Shown here in pieces: positions 1-9,216 of a stretch of DNA of 64,000 nt. Position numbers and translations under genes: made by a program. Origin of the DNA: RGIG2206 sp045577615 (lineage in GTDB: Bacteria; Bacillota; Clostridia; Oscillospirales; Acutalibacteraceae); assembly GCA_045577615.1 (NCBI GenBank), contig JAZNIT010000064.1, positions 1-64,000 of the forward strand. Reading direction: 5' to 3'. The notes beneath the pieces were generated by a model that was given only the letters and a program-made list of their open reading frames with translations, was not told where the DNA came from and ran no database searches. Every line of letters starts with the position of its first letter. The first letter of the stretch is position 1.

Positions 1-111
1 CAACTTTCTGTTCACAACAGAAGATACAATAATTTTCCTATGCGTCCTCTTAATTGGAAATCTCCTGCCGATTACATCAAGGCTTTTATCTCTAACGGCG
101 AAGTTTTCTAA
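1..111 (+). CDS. IS transposase, C-terminal 36 residues only (window edge)
   Basis: The reading frame opens at base 1 (equivalent to codon 277 of the complete copy) and ends at TAA 109-111. The 36 residues are the same as the C-terminus of the transposase at 21726-22664, just past the catalytic glutamate region. Truncation is due to the window boundary; nothing shows whether the rest of this copy is intact. Confidence 0.9.
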   Translation, partial: QLSVHNRRYNNFPMRPLNWKSPADYIKAFISNGEVF

Positions 112-140
112 TTTTGTAACACATCATTGACAAACCTACA
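1..140 (+). mobile_element. Right end of an IS481-like insertion sequence, cut by the window edge
   Basis: Bases 1-140 match 22554-22693 of the complete element further along, including the last 36 codons of the transposase and the terminal inverted repeat that ends in CAAACCTACA. The flanking DNA after base 140 differs from that after 22693, so this is a separate insertion. It lies 20 bp beyond the guaB stop codon and its transposase gene runs convergent to guaB. The left end and the target duplication on that side are outside the window. Confidence 0.93.
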
Positions 141-160
141 CATTAAATGCTTTTTCAACT

Positions 161-1660
161 TTATTGCTGAGTTTTATCCTTTTGAATTACATCGTGTGCG
201 CCACCCTCGACAATACTGGTAGCACTTACCAAAGTAAGCTTAGCTTTTTGCTGCAATTCAGGAATGCTCAATGCACCGCAGTTGCACATAGTTGACTTAA
301 CCTTGCTCAATGACAAAGCAACGTTATCTTTAAGAGTTCCTGCATAAGGAACATAAGAGTCAACGCCCTCTTCAAATGACAATTTCTTGTCACCGCCGAG
401 GTCATATCTCTGCCAATTTCTTGCACGGTTAGAACCTTCACCCCAATACTCCTTGTAATAAGTACCGCCAATGTTAACTTTGCTGGTGGGGCTCTCATCA
501 AAGCGAGCAAAGTATCTGCCGAGCATAATGAAGTCTGCACCCATAGCCAAAGCGAGGGTCATATGGTGATCATAAACGATACCACCATCAGAGCAAACAG
601 GAACGTAAATGCCGGTCTCTTCAAAATATTCATCTCTAGCTTTGCAAACTTCGATAAGAGCAGTAGCTTGGCCTCTGCCGATGCCTTTGGTTTCACGGGT
701 AATGCAGATAGAACCGCCACCGATACCAACTTTAATAAAGTCAGCACCGCAATCAGCGAGGAAACGGAAACCGTCGGCATCAACAACGTTACCTGCACCA
801 ATCTTTACAGAATCGCCATAACGCTCGCGCACCCATTCGATTGTAAGCTTTTGCCACTCAGAGAAGCCTTCAGAAGAGTCAATGCAAAGAACGTCTGCAC
901 CTGCCTCAATAAGAGCAGGAATACGCTCAGCATAGTCACGGGTATTGATACCTGCACCAACAACATAACGCTTTGATGCATCAAGAAGCTCATTGGGATT
1001 CTGCTTGTGCATATCATAGTCTTTGCGGAAAACAAAATGAACAAGCTGACCATTCTCGTTAATGATAGGTAATGAATTAAGTTTGTTATCCCAAATAATA
1101 TCGTTAGCTTCCTTAAGGGTTGTTCCCTCTTTAGCGCAAATAAGCTTATCAAAGGGAGTCATAAACTCAGAAACCTTGGTGTTGGGATCCATACGGCTTA
1201 CGCGATAGTCGCGGCCTGTAACGATGCCAAGAAGCTTGCCATCGGCAGTGCCGTCAGAAGTGACAGCAACAGTATTATGTCCGGTTGCTTGAACGAGCTC
1301 AACAACATCAGCCATAGTTGCGTCGGGGCTAACATTAGAATCGCTCTTTACAAAACCTGCTTTGTAACCCTTGGCTCGCTTAACCATTGCAGCCTCATCC
1401 TCAATTGACTGTGAGCCATAGATGAATGATACGCCGCCTTCGGTAGCAAGTGCAACAGCCAATCTGTCGCCAGAAACAGACTGCATAATAGCAGATACCA
1501 AAGGAATATTCATAGTAATTGCAGATTCTTCACCCTTCTTAAAGCGAACAAGCGGTGTTTTCAAAGAAACATTTGCCGGAACGCATTCGCTTGATGAATA
1601 ACCGGGAATCAAAAGATATTCGTTAAAAGTATGTGACGGTTCATTAATAAAAGTAGCCAT
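161..1660 (-). CDS. guaB: IMP dehydrogenase, last gene of the pyr operon
   Basis: Oxidises IMP to XMP with NAD+, the committed step of guanine nucleotide synthesis, in the cytosol. The 499-residue protein has an N-terminal barrel segment, a CBS-type insert at about 100-220, and the IMPDH active-site loop GGGSICITR with the catalytic cysteine near residue 319. The C-terminal flap carries NWQRYDLGG preceded by an acidic/aromatic stretch (YKEYWGEGS), unlike the shorter flap of E. coli-type enzymes, so it belongs to a divergent IMPDH clade. The ATG overlaps the pyrI stop codon by one base and has AGGAGG seven bases upstream, so translation is probably coupled. Its presence at the end of a pyrimidine operon is unusual. 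An IS copy begins 20 bp past the stop and no native terminator remains visible. Confidence 0.95.
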   Translation of the reverse strand: MATFINEPSHTFNEYLLIPGYSSSECVPANVSLKTPLVRFKKGEESAITMNIPLVSAIMQSVSGDRLAVALATEGGVSFIYGSQSIEDEAAMVKRAKGYKAGFVKSDSNVSPDATMADVVELVQATGHNTVAVTSDGTADGKLLGIVTGRDYRVSRMDPNTKVSEFMTPFDKLICAKEGTTLKEANDIIWDNKLNSLPIINENGQLVHFVFRKDYDMHKQNPNELLDASKRYVVGAGINTRDYAERIPALIEAGADVLCIDSSEGFSEWQKLTIEWVRERYGDSVKIGAGNVVDADGFRFLADCGADFIKVGIGGGSICITRETKGIGRGQATALIEVCKARDEYFEETGIYVPVCSDGGIVYDHHMTLALAMGADFIMLGRYFARFDESPTSKVNIGGTYYKEYWGEGSNRARNWQRYDLGGDKKLSFEEGVDSYVPYAGTLKDNVALSLSKVKSTMCNCGALSIPELQQKAKLTLVSATSIVEGGAHDVIQKDKTQQ

Positions 1661-2091
1661 TATATTTCCTCCTTTGGCGTTGCTTTAGTTTCACAATATA
1701 AACATCTATAAACACCGTTTTCTTTGTCGGTGAGTTTAAATACATGGTCAATTTCTTGCTCTACAGTTGTAATACATCTGGGGTTTTTGCATTTAATGAC
1801 GTTGGTCAAGGTCAAGGGCATCTCAATGCTCTTCTTACACACCAAAACGCCATCTTTAATTACATTAACGGTTGCACCGGGATCTATGTAACCAATAACG
1901 TCCAGATTGACGGGAATATCAGAATCGATCTTTATAATATCTTTTTTGCCAAGCTTGCTGCTGTTTACATTTTTGATCAATGCGATTGAACAATCAACCT
2001 TTTCCAAACCTAACAGCTGATATATCTTCATACCAAAACCTGCAGTAATATGATCGATTACAATGCCGTTTTTAATTGAATCTATATTCAT
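1660..2091 (-). CDS. pyrI: Aspartate carbamoyltransferase regulatory subunit
   Basis: PyrI binds nucleotide effectors and tethers PyrB catalytic trimers in the ATCase holoenzyme. The 143 residues show the expected N-terminal effector domain (GIVIDHITAG near the start) and the C-terminal zinc domain with CKNPRC about 30 residues before CLYC, giving the four zinc-binding cysteines. It overlaps pyrB by four bases (ATGA) and guaB by one base. A pyrI gene implies that ATCase here is allosterically regulated, in addition to PyrR control of the operon. Confidence 0.95.
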   Translation of the reverse strand: MNIDSIKNGIVIDHITAGFGMKIYQLLGLEKVDCSIALIKNVNSSKLGKKDIIKIDSDIPVNLDVIGYIDPGATVNVIKDGVLVCKKSIEMPLTLTNVIKCKNPRCITTVEQEIDHVFKLTDKENGVYRCLYCETKATPKEEI

Positions 2092-3011
2092 TGTGCAGCC
2101 TCCTCAAGAAGTTTGAGAATAAGAGCCATACGCATAAACTTGCCGTTAAGCACTTGTTTGAAATAACAAGCGCGGGGGTCCTTATCAACAGCGACGCTGA
2201 TTTCATTAACTCTGGGCAGCGGATGCATAATGCACAAATCATTTTTTGCATTAGCAAGCTTCTTGGGTTCTAAGATATAGCTATCCTTGAGTCGCAAGTA
2301 ATCCTCTTCGTTAAAGAAGCGTTCACGCTGTACTCTTGTCATATAAAGAATATCAAGCTGAGGCATAGCTTCTTCCAAACTGGTAGTTTGAGTATACTCA
2401 ATGCCGTTTTTAGCAAGAATGTCTTTCTTAACATAGCTGGGAAGCTTCAATTCTTCAGGTGATATAAGAACAACCTTGATGTTGTTATATCTTGACAAAG
2501 CATTAATAAGAGAATGTACTGTTCTGCCAAATTTCAAGTCACCGCAAAAGCCGACTGTAAGATTATCAAAGCCGCCTTTTTCGCGGTGAATGGTGAGCAA
2601 ATCAGCCAATGTTTGAGTAGGATGATTGTGACCTCCATCACCTGCATTTATAACAGGAATAGAAGCGTTTTGAGAAGCAACTAAGGGAGCGCCCTCTTTA
2701 GGGTGACGCATTGCAATTATATCAGCATAGCAGCTGATTGTTTTAACTGTATCAGCAATGCTCTCTCCCTTAGCGGCTGAAGAACTTGAAGCCTCTGAAA
2801 AACCGAGAACGCTACCGCCAAGCTCAAGCATAGCGGCCTCAAAGCTCAATCTGGTTCTTGTTGAAGGCTCAAAGAACAGGGTTGCAATCTTTTTACCCTT
2901 ACATTTTTCAGAATAAGCATCGGGGTTAGCAATTATATCCTCTGCAACGGCGATAAGTTCATCAATTTCTTCAATTGAAAAATCAAGAATATCAATAAGA
3001 CTTCTCAACAT
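2088..3011 (-). CDS. pyrB: Aspartate carbamoyltransferase catalytic subunit
   Basis: Condenses carbamoyl phosphate with aspartate to give N-carbamoyl-aspartate. The 307-residue length is normal for the family. The carbamoyl-phosphate loop EPSTRTRLSF is present near residues 48-57, followed by the HPTQTLADLLT and MHPLPRVNE motifs of the active site. It starts one base after the pyrE stop region and overlaps pyrI by four bases, so the two ATCase subunits are likely made in step. Confidence 0.97.
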   Translation of the reverse strand: MLRSLIDILDFSIEEIDELIAVAEDIIANPDAYSEKCKGKKIATLFFEPSTRTRLSFEAAMLELGGSVLGFSEASSSSAAKGESIADTVKTISCYADIIAMRHPKEGAPLVASQNASIPVINAGDGGHNHPTQTLADLLTIHREKGGFDNLTVGFCGDLKFGRTVHSLINALSRYNNIKVVLISPEELKLPSYVKKDILAKNGIEYTQTTSLEEAMPQLDILYMTRVQRERFFNEEDYLRLKDSYILEPKKLANAKNDLCIMHPLPRVNEISVAVDKDPRACYFKQVLNGKFMRMALILKLLEEAAQ

Positions 3012-3012
3012 C

Positions 3013-3654
3013 TTACTTTACCTCTTTAGCAATCCAGCTCTCATCCGAAGGATTGTTACGGAAAGCAATCAAGCGCTGTACATCATCAGGCTTAATGTAG
3101 CCCTCGTCAGCAGCAACCTGAGCAATTACATCAAAATTAGTAAGTGATACATTCTTAACATTGGCAGCAGCAAGTCTGTCAAGACCTTTTTGCATACCAT
3201 AAGTGAATATGCTAACAATACCGAGAACCTCAGCACCAGCCTCACGAAGAACGTTAACAACCTCGATAACACTGCCGCCGGTTGAAATCAAATCCTCAAC
3301 AACAACAACCTTCTGCCCTTTTTCAAGTTTGCCTTCAATTTGATTCTGTCTGCCGTGGTCTTTAGCGCCCGAACGAACATAGCCCATAGGCAAGCCCATG
3401 ATGTGAGCAGTAATAGCAGCATGTGCGATACCTGCAGTAGAGGTGCCCATAAGAACCTCTGCTTCGGGATAATTCTCTTTAATGAGAGTTGCGAGGCCAT
3501 TCTCTACATCGTTACGAACGTTGGGAGCGGTAAGTGTAAGTCTGTTATCGCAATAAACAGGGCTCTTAATGCCGCTTGCCCAAGTGAAAGGCTCCTCGGG
3601 ACGGAAAAATACCGCCTTGATTGACAACAAATCTTTTGCAATTAACTTATCCAT
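3013..3654 (-). CDS. pyrE: Orotate phosphoribosyltransferase
   Basis: Transfers phosphoribose from PRPP to orotate to form OMP. The PRPP-binding signature VVVVEDLISTGGS lies in the second half of the 213-residue protein. I chose the ATG at 3654 because GGAG precedes it at good spacing (AAAAGGAGATATAGAAATG). A longer reading to 3696 would need an N-terminus with no family resemblance overlapping pyrF. The start is 17 bases past the pyrF stop. Confidence 0.96.
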   Translation of the reverse strand: MDKLIAKDLLSIKAVFFRPEEPFTWASGIKSPVYCDNRLTLTAPNVRNDVENGLATLIKENYPEAEVLMGTSTAGIAHAAITAHIMGLPMGYVRSGAKDHGRQNQIEGKLEKGQKVVVVEDLISTGGSVIEVVNVLREAGAEVLGIVSIFTYGMQKGLDRLAAANVKNVSLTNFDVIAQVAADEGYIKPDDVQRLIAFRNNPSDESWIAKEVK

Positions 3655-3671
3655 TTCTATATCTCCTTTTA

Positions 3672-4370
3672 TCAATCTACAAATTCTGCAATGCAACGCT
3701 CATAAGCAGCAACAGGATCTTCTGCTGCAGTGATGGGACGACCAACAACAATGTAGTCTGAACCAATCTTTTTAGCTTGCTCAGGAGTCATAACTCTCTT
3801 TTGATCGCCGATATCACCATCAGCAAATCTTACACCGGGAGTTACGGTCAAGAAGTCATTGCCGCAAATCTCGTGAACCTTGCCGGCCTCAAGGGGTGAA
3901 CATACAACGCCGTCAAGGCCAGCTTTCTTAGCGTTTGCAGCGTAGTGCATAACTACCTTGTCAATAGGCTCTTTAATGAGAAGATCACCCTCCATGCTCT
4001 CCTGATCGGTTGAAGTAAGTTGTGTAACAGCGATAAGCAAAGGACGAGTGCCATCGGAACGGGTAAGTCCCTCAAGAGCAGCCTCCATCATCTTGCAGGT
4101 ACCTGAAGCGTGAAGGTTACACAAATCAACATCTAAATTAGAAAGAACAGACATTGACTTTTTAACGGTGTTGGGAATATCGTGGAGCTTCAAATCCAAA
4201 AAGATCTTATGACCGCGTTTTTTGATTTCGCGCACAATTTGAGGACCTTCTGCATAAAACAACTCCATACCAATTTTAACGAAAGGCTTTCTGCCGGTAA
4301 ACTTGTCCAAAAAATTGAACACTTGCTCTGCTGATGAAAAATCACAAGCAATAATGACGTCCTTACCCAT
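3672..4370 (-). CDS. pyrF: Orotidine 5'-phosphate decarboxylase
   Basis: Decarboxylates OMP to UMP, the last step of de novo UMP synthesis. The 232-residue barrel protein carries the catalytic signature DLKLHDIPNTV (Asp-Lys-x-x-Asp) near residues 59-69, and the phosphate-binding end GSDYIVVGRPIT. The length is typical for the short bacterial class. Its start codon overlaps the pyrD stop by one base. Confidence 0.97.
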   Translation of the reverse strand: MGKDVIIACDFSSAEQVFNFLDKFTGRKPFVKIGMELFYAEGPQIVREIKKRGHKIFLDLKLHDIPNTVKKSMSVLSNLDVDLCNLHASGTCKMMEAALEGLTRSDGTRPLLIAVTQLTSTDQESMEGDLLIKEPIDKVVMHYAANAKKAGLDGVVCSPLEAGKVHEICGNDFLTVTPGVRFADGDIGDQKRVMTPEQAKKIGSDYIVVGRPITAAEDPVAAYERCIAEFVD

Positions 4371-5281
4371 TATTTAACTCCTCCTATAATTTTATCAAGA
4401 CGGTCAATACCGTATTTATCCATAACTCTAGGCAAATCATTGATAATATCGCGACATACGAAAGGATCAATAAGATTTGCTGCACCAATTTCAACAGCGG
4501 TAGCACCTGCAAGCATCATTTCAATAACATCTTCAGCAGTGCTTACGCCGCCCATACCCACAACGGGGATATTAACTGCATTGGCAACCTGATAAACCAT
4601 TCTGACAGCTACAGGAAAAATTGCGCTGCCTGAAAAACCACCCATTTTATTGGCAATAACAGGCTTTTTGGTTTTCAGGTCAATTCTCATTCCAAGCAAG
4701 GTGTTGATAAGGCTAATGCCGTCTGCACCCGCCTCTTCACAAGCCTTAGCAATTGAAACTATATCTGTTACATTAGGTGAAAGCTTAACAATAACAGGCT
4801 TTGTAGTAACAGCCTTAACAGCCTTTGTAACCTCAGCTGCTGCATCAGGCGAAGTACCAAAGCTCATACCACCACCGTGTACATTAGGACAGCTTACGTT
4901 TACCTCCAACCAGCCAACCTGGTCACACTTATCAAGCTGTTCACAAGTGTAGGCATAATCTTCAACACAAAAGCCGCTGATGTTAGCCATAACCTTTTTA
5001 TCAAAGCACTTTTTAAGTTTAGGCAACTCTTCGTTTATAACCTTTTCAACGCCGGGATTTTGAAGTCCAACCGCATTTATCATACCTGCAGTGCACTCAG
5101 CAATACGAGGTGTAGGATTACCAAATCGTGCATCACGAGTAGTACCCTTGAAAGAGAAGGTGCCAAGCACATTGATATCGTAAAGTTCTGCAAATTCATA
5201 GCCAAATCCGAAGGTACCGCTTGCAGGAATTATAGGGTTATCTAGTTCAATTCCGCAAAGATTAACGCTTAATCTTCCCAC
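4370..5281 (-). CDS. pyrD: Dihydroorotate dehydrogenase B, catalytic (FMN) subunit
   Basis: Oxidises dihydroorotate to orotate. This is the class 1B, NAD-dependent type: 303 residues, soluble, with the active-site cysteine in NVSCPNVHGGG and the FMN-phosphate loop GMGGVSTAEDVIEM. The class 1B enzyme needs PyrK, which is encoded immediately upstream and overlaps it by 13 bases. It follows the pyrK-pyrD-pyrF-pyrE order common in Firmicutes. Confidence 0.96.
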   Translation of the reverse strand: MGRLSVNLCGIELDNPIIPASGTFGFGYEFAELYDINVLGTFSFKGTTRDARFGNPTPRIAECTAGMINAVGLQNPGVEKVINEELPKLKKCFDKKVMANISGFCVEDYAYTCEQLDKCDQVGWLEVNVSCPNVHGGGMSFGTSPDAAAEVTKAVKAVTTKPVIVKLSPNVTDIVSIAKACEEAGADGISLINTLLGMRIDLKTKKPVIANKMGGFSGSAIFPVAVRMVYQVANAVNIPVVGMGGVSTAEDVIEMMLAGATAVEIGAANLIDPFVCRDIINDLPRVMDKYGIDRLDKIIGGVK

Positions 5282-6003
5282 AAAATTTCCTCCTTCAACA
5301 TAACGGGGCCATCTTTACAAATTCTCTTGTTTCCTGCCAAAGTTTTGCATGAGCAACCCATGCAAGCACCGAATCCGCAACCCATTCTTTCTTCAAAGCT
5401 AAGCTGACCCGATGTTGAAGCAACCTTACAGATTGCTTTTAACATCGGCTCAGGGCCGCAGGTGTAAAAATAACTATAATCCAAGTCCTTCAAAACATCG
5501 GTAACAAAACCTTTTGTACCATATGAACCGTCGGCGGTTGCTACATAAACTTCAGCACCGAGAGCCTTGAATTCATTTTCATAAAAAATCTCTGACTTAG
5601 TATTAAAGCCAAGCACTACAGAAACTTTTTTACCTTGAGCAATAAGCTGCTTAGCCAACATAAACAAGGGAGGAACACCAACACCACCACCCAAAAGAAC
5701 AGGCTTATCACCGGAAAGGGTTGTGTTGTAGCCATTGCCGAGACCGGTCAAAACATCTAACTTGCCATCGGTTAATTGGGCCATTGCCTCAGTTCCCTTG
5801 CCGACTATCTTATAAATAATGGTTACTGTATTATCATCAATATCACAAACAGAGATAGGACGACGTAAATACAATCCATCAAGCTTGATGTTGATAAACT
5901 GACCTGATGCAGTGATGTCAGAAACATCACCCTCAAGTACCATTTTCATAACATTGTCGGTCAAAGCAATATTTTGTTTAATTCTAAACAAACCTTGTTT
6001 CAT
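5269..6003 (-). CDS. pyrK: Dihydroorotate dehydrogenase B, electron-transfer subunit
   Basis: PyrK carries FAD and a [2Fe-2S] cluster and passes electrons from the PyrD FMN to NAD+. The 244 residues show the FAD motif RRPISVCD, the nucleotide-binding GGGVGVPPLF, and near the C-terminus the cluster ligands in GCGFGACMGCSCK with a further cysteine in RICKDGP. It overlaps pyrD by 13 bases and begins 9 bases after the carB stop. Confidence 0.96.
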   Translation of the reverse strand: MKQGLFRIKQNIALTDNVMKMVLEGDVSDITASGQFINIKLDGLYLRRPISVCDIDDNTVTIIYKIVGKGTEAMAQLTDGKLDVLTGLGNGYNTTLSGDKPVLLGGGVGVPPLFMLAKQLIAQGKKVSVVLGFNTKSEIFYENEFKALGAEVYVATADGSYGTKGFVTDVLKDLDYSYFYTCGPEPMLKAICKVASTSGQLSFEERMGCGFGACMGCSCKTLAGNKRICKDGPVMLKEEILWED

Positions 6004-6012
6004 TGTATCACC

Positions 6013-9000
6013 TTATGCATCAATAGTAGAAATAGTAATTGTTGTTTCCTCCAATACGTCGAGCAATACACCGACAGTATCAAGTGCGGTAAACATATTA
6101 ACGTTGTTTTCGGTTGCATAACGACGAATCAAATAGCCGTCACTCTCACCGGATGCACCAATATCTTTGGTATTAAGAACGTAGGCAATGTGACCTTGAC
6201 GCAAGCGTTCAAGAATTTCGTCACTACCGTCGCTAATTTTCTTAACTACGTGAGTGCGAATGCCATTACTGATTAAGAATTTGGCAGTGCCCTCGGTAGC
6301 CTCAACATTAAAGCCGAGGTTGTAGAAGCGGCGAATAAGAGGCAACGCTTCCTCCTTATCCTTATCGGCAATGGTGGCAAAAATGGTACCATAGTTCTGC
6401 AACTTCATACCTGAAGCCTGCAAAGCCTTATAAAGAGCTCTGTTAAGCTTATCATCATAACCAATTGCTTCACCGGTTGACTTCATTTCAGGTGAAAGAT
6501 ATGCGTCCAACCCACTAATCTTGTTGAATGAGAATACAGGAACCTTTACGTACCAACGCTTCTTTTCAGCGGGATAAATAGTGAATATGCCTTGTTCTTT
6601 AAGCGATTTGCCCAAGATAACCTCGGTAGCAATATCAGCAAGACTGTAACCTGTGGACTTTGAAAGGAAAGGAACAGTACGTGAAGAACGGGGGTTAACC
6701 TCGATGATATAAACATTCTCATGTTCATCAACGATAAACTGAATATTATAAAGACCAACTATGCCAATTCCAAGACCAAGCTTAATGGCATACTCAAGAA
6801 TGATACCCTTAACTTTGTCAGAAATACTGAAGGCGGGATAAACGCTTATAGAGTCACCGCTGTGAACACCGGTGCGCTCAACGAGTTCCATAATACCGGG
6901 GATAAATACATCTCTGCCGTCGCAAATTGCGTCAACCTCAACCTCTTTACCCTGAATGTATTTATCAACAAGAACAGGCTTGTCCTCATCGATTTCAACA
7001 GCAGTTTTGAGGTAGTGACGAAGCTGATCCTCATTGGCAACAATCTGCATTGCACGGCCACCCAAAACGAAGCTGGGGCGAACAAGCACGGGATATCCAA
7101 TGCGAGCAGCTGCTGCAATACCATCCTCAATCTTGGTAACAGCGCTACCTTGAGGCTGGGGAATGTTAAGGCTGTTAAGAACCTTCTCAAAGCTATCTCT
7201 GTTTTCGGCACGCTCGATTGCGTCGCAATCGGTGCCTATAATCTTAACACCTCTATCAACCAAGGGCTGAGCAAGATTGATTGCAGTTTGGCCACCCAAA
7301 GATGCGATAACACCCTCGGGCTTTTCAAACTCGATGATATTCATTACATCCTCGGGAGTAAGAGGCTCAAAATAAAGCTTGTCTGCGGTGGTATAGTCAG
7401 TAGAAACGGTTTCAGGGTTATTGTTGATAATAATAGCCTCATAACCGGAATTCTTAATAGTGGTTACAGCGTGAACGGTAGAATAGTCGAACTCAACGCC
7501 TTGACCGATACGAATGGGACCTGCACCCAATACAACTATCTTTTTCTTATCAGTGAGAATTGAAGAGTTCTCATCAGAATATGAAGAGTAGAAGTAAGGA
7601 ATATATGCACCTGTGTGGCAGGTATCAACCATTTTAAATACAGGGAAAAGGTTGTGCTCTTTACGGAAAGCAAAAACGTCAAGCTCGTTGCACTTCCACA
7701 TGCGAGCAACATACTTATCACTAAAGCCCATCTTCTTTGCAGCTTTAAGAGTATCAAGGTCACGAACGTTAGCCTTCAAGGTTTCTTCCATATCAACAAT
7801 GCGCTTTATTGATTCAAGGAAGAAGGCAGTAATCTTGGTAATGTCGTGAATCTTTTCAATGGTTACACCACGAGCCAACAACTCAGCAATTGCAAAAATG
7901 TTATCAGAACGGAACTCGGTAATATAATCGAGCAGTTCTTCAACGGTCATATTGTCAAACTTTGCGTGGTAGATATGATTTACACCAACCTCCAAAGATC
8001 TAGTGCCTTTAAGCAAAGCCTCTTCAAGGTTAGAGCCGATGCCCATAATCTCACCGGTAGCCTTCATTTGAGTTCCAAGCTGATTGGATGCGCTGGTAAA
8101 CTTATCAAAGGGGAAACGAGGAAGTTTTGCAATAACGTAATCAAGCTTAGGCTCAAACGCTGCATTGGTGTTAGCAATCTTAATCTCATCAAGAGTCATA
8201 CCGACAGCAATCTTAGCGGTAACTCTTGCAATAGGATAGCCTGAAGCCTTAGATGCCAAAGCTGAAGAACGGGAAACTCTGGGGTTAACCTCGATAAGAT
8301 AATACTCACTAGTTTCGGGGTTCAACGCAAACTGAACATTGCATCCGCCTTCGATCTTAAGTTCACGAATAATCTTAATTGCGCTATCGTTGAGCATCTT
8401 TAAATCGTGATCGTTAAGAGTCATAATGGGAGCTACAACGATTGAGTCACCGGTATGAACACCAACGGGATCGATGTTTTCCATGCCGCAAATGGTGATA
8501 GCGTTGTCGCTTGAGTCACGCATAACCTCAAACTCAATTTCTTTATAGCCTTTTACGCTTTTTTCAATCAAAACCTGATGTACAGGTGAAAGTTTGAAAG
8601 CGTTGGTACCAATGTCAATAAGATCTTTCTCATTGTATGCAAAACCGCCGCCGGTACCGCCAAGGGTAAACGCAGGACGCAATACAACGGGATAACCAAT
8701 TTCTTCAGCCGCTGCTTTAGCCTCGTCCAACGAATAGGTGATTTGTGAAGGAATAGTGGGCTCACCAATTGACTGGCAAAGCTCTTTAAACAGTTCTCTG
8801 TCCTCTGCCCTTTCGATACTTTCGCCGCTGGTGCCGAGCAACTCAACACCACACTCTTTAAGCACGCCCTTCTTTTCAAGCTGCATAGCAAGATTAAGAC
8901 CTGTTTGACCGCCGATGCCGGGAACAATTGCATCAGGACGCTCAACGCGCAAAACTCTTGCCACGTATTCAAGAGTCAAAGGCTCCATATACACCTTATC

Positions 9001-9183
9001 GGCAATAGTGGTGTCGGTCATAATTGTTGCAGGGTTAGAGTTACAAAGAACAACCTCATAGCCTTCTTCCTTAAGTGCCAAGCAAGCCTGAGTACCTGCA
9101 TAGTCGAACTCTGCTGCCTGACCGATTACGATAGGACCTGAGCCGATAATAAGAATTTTCTTGATGTCAGTACGTTTTGCCAT
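6013..9183 (-). CDS. carB: Carbamoyl-phosphate synthase large subunit
   Basis: Makes carbamoyl phosphate from bicarbonate, ammonia delivered by the small subunit, and two ATP. The 1056 residues contain the two tandem ATP-grasp halves: first half starting KKILIIGSGPIVIGQAAEFDYAG, second half starting KKIVVLGAGPIRIGQGVEFDY near residue 548. A C-terminal MGS-type allosteric domain follows from about residue 930. Both halves look complete. AGGAGG stands ahead of the ATG at 9183. The partner gene carA, normally adjacent, is not in this operon or elsewhere in the window. Long reverse-strand open frames over this gene are shadows. Confidence 0.97.
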   Translation of the reverse strand: MAKRTDIKKILIIGSGPIVIGQAAEFDYAGTQACLALKEEGYEVVLCNSNPATIMTDTTIADKVYMEPLTLEYVARVLRVERPDAIVPGIGGQTGLNLAMQLEKKGVLKECGVELLGTSGESIERAEDRELFKELCQSIGEPTIPSQITYSLDEAKAAAEEIGYPVVLRPAFTLGGTGGGFAYNEKDLIDIGTNAFKLSPVHQVLIEKSVKGYKEIEFEVMRDSSDNAITICGMENIDPVGVHTGDSIVVAPIMTLNDHDLKMLNDSAIKIIRELKIEGGCNVQFALNPETSEYYLIEVNPRVSRSSALASKASGYPIARVTAKIAVGMTLDEIKIANTNAAFEPKLDYVIAKLPRFPFDKFTSASNQLGTQMKATGEIMGIGSNLEEALLKGTRSLEVGVNHIYHAKFDNMTVEELLDYITEFRSDNIFAIAELLARGVTIEKIHDITKITAFFLESIKRIVDMEETLKANVRDLDTLKAAKKMGFSDKYVARMWKCNELDVFAFRKEHNLFPVFKMVDTCHTGAYIPYFYSSYSDENSSILTDKKKIVVLGAGPIRIGQGVEFDYSTVHAVTTIKNSGYEAIIINNNPETVSTDYTTADKLYFEPLTPEDVMNIIEFEKPEGVIASLGGQTAINLAQPLVDRGVKIIGTDCDAIERAENRDSFEKVLNSLNIPQPQGSAVTKIEDGIAAAARIGYPVLVRPSFVLGGRAMQIVANEDQLRHYLKTAVEIDEDKPVLVDKYIQGKEVEVDAICDGRDVFIPGIMELVERTGVHSGDSISVYPAFSISDKVKGIILEYAIKLGLGIGIVGLYNIQFIVDEHENVYIIEVNPRSSRTVPFLSKSTGYSLADIATEVILGKSLKEQGIFTIYPAEKKRWYVKVPVFSFNKISGLDAYLSPEMKSTGEAIGYDDKLNRALYKALQASGMKLQNYGTIFATIADKDKEEALPLIRRFYNLGFNVEATEGTAKFLISNGIRTHVVKKISDGSDEILERLRQGHIAYVLNTKDIGASGESDGYLIRRYATENNVNMFTALDTVGVLLDVLEETTITISTIDA

Positions 9184-9216
9184 ACGGCAAGCCTCCTATA
9201 TATTTAGAGTAAATTA

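Noticed and set aside
6721..7563. A 280-codon open frame on the plus strand
   Set aside because: It lies entirely antisense to carB, has no ribosome site, and its composition is the mirror of carB codons.
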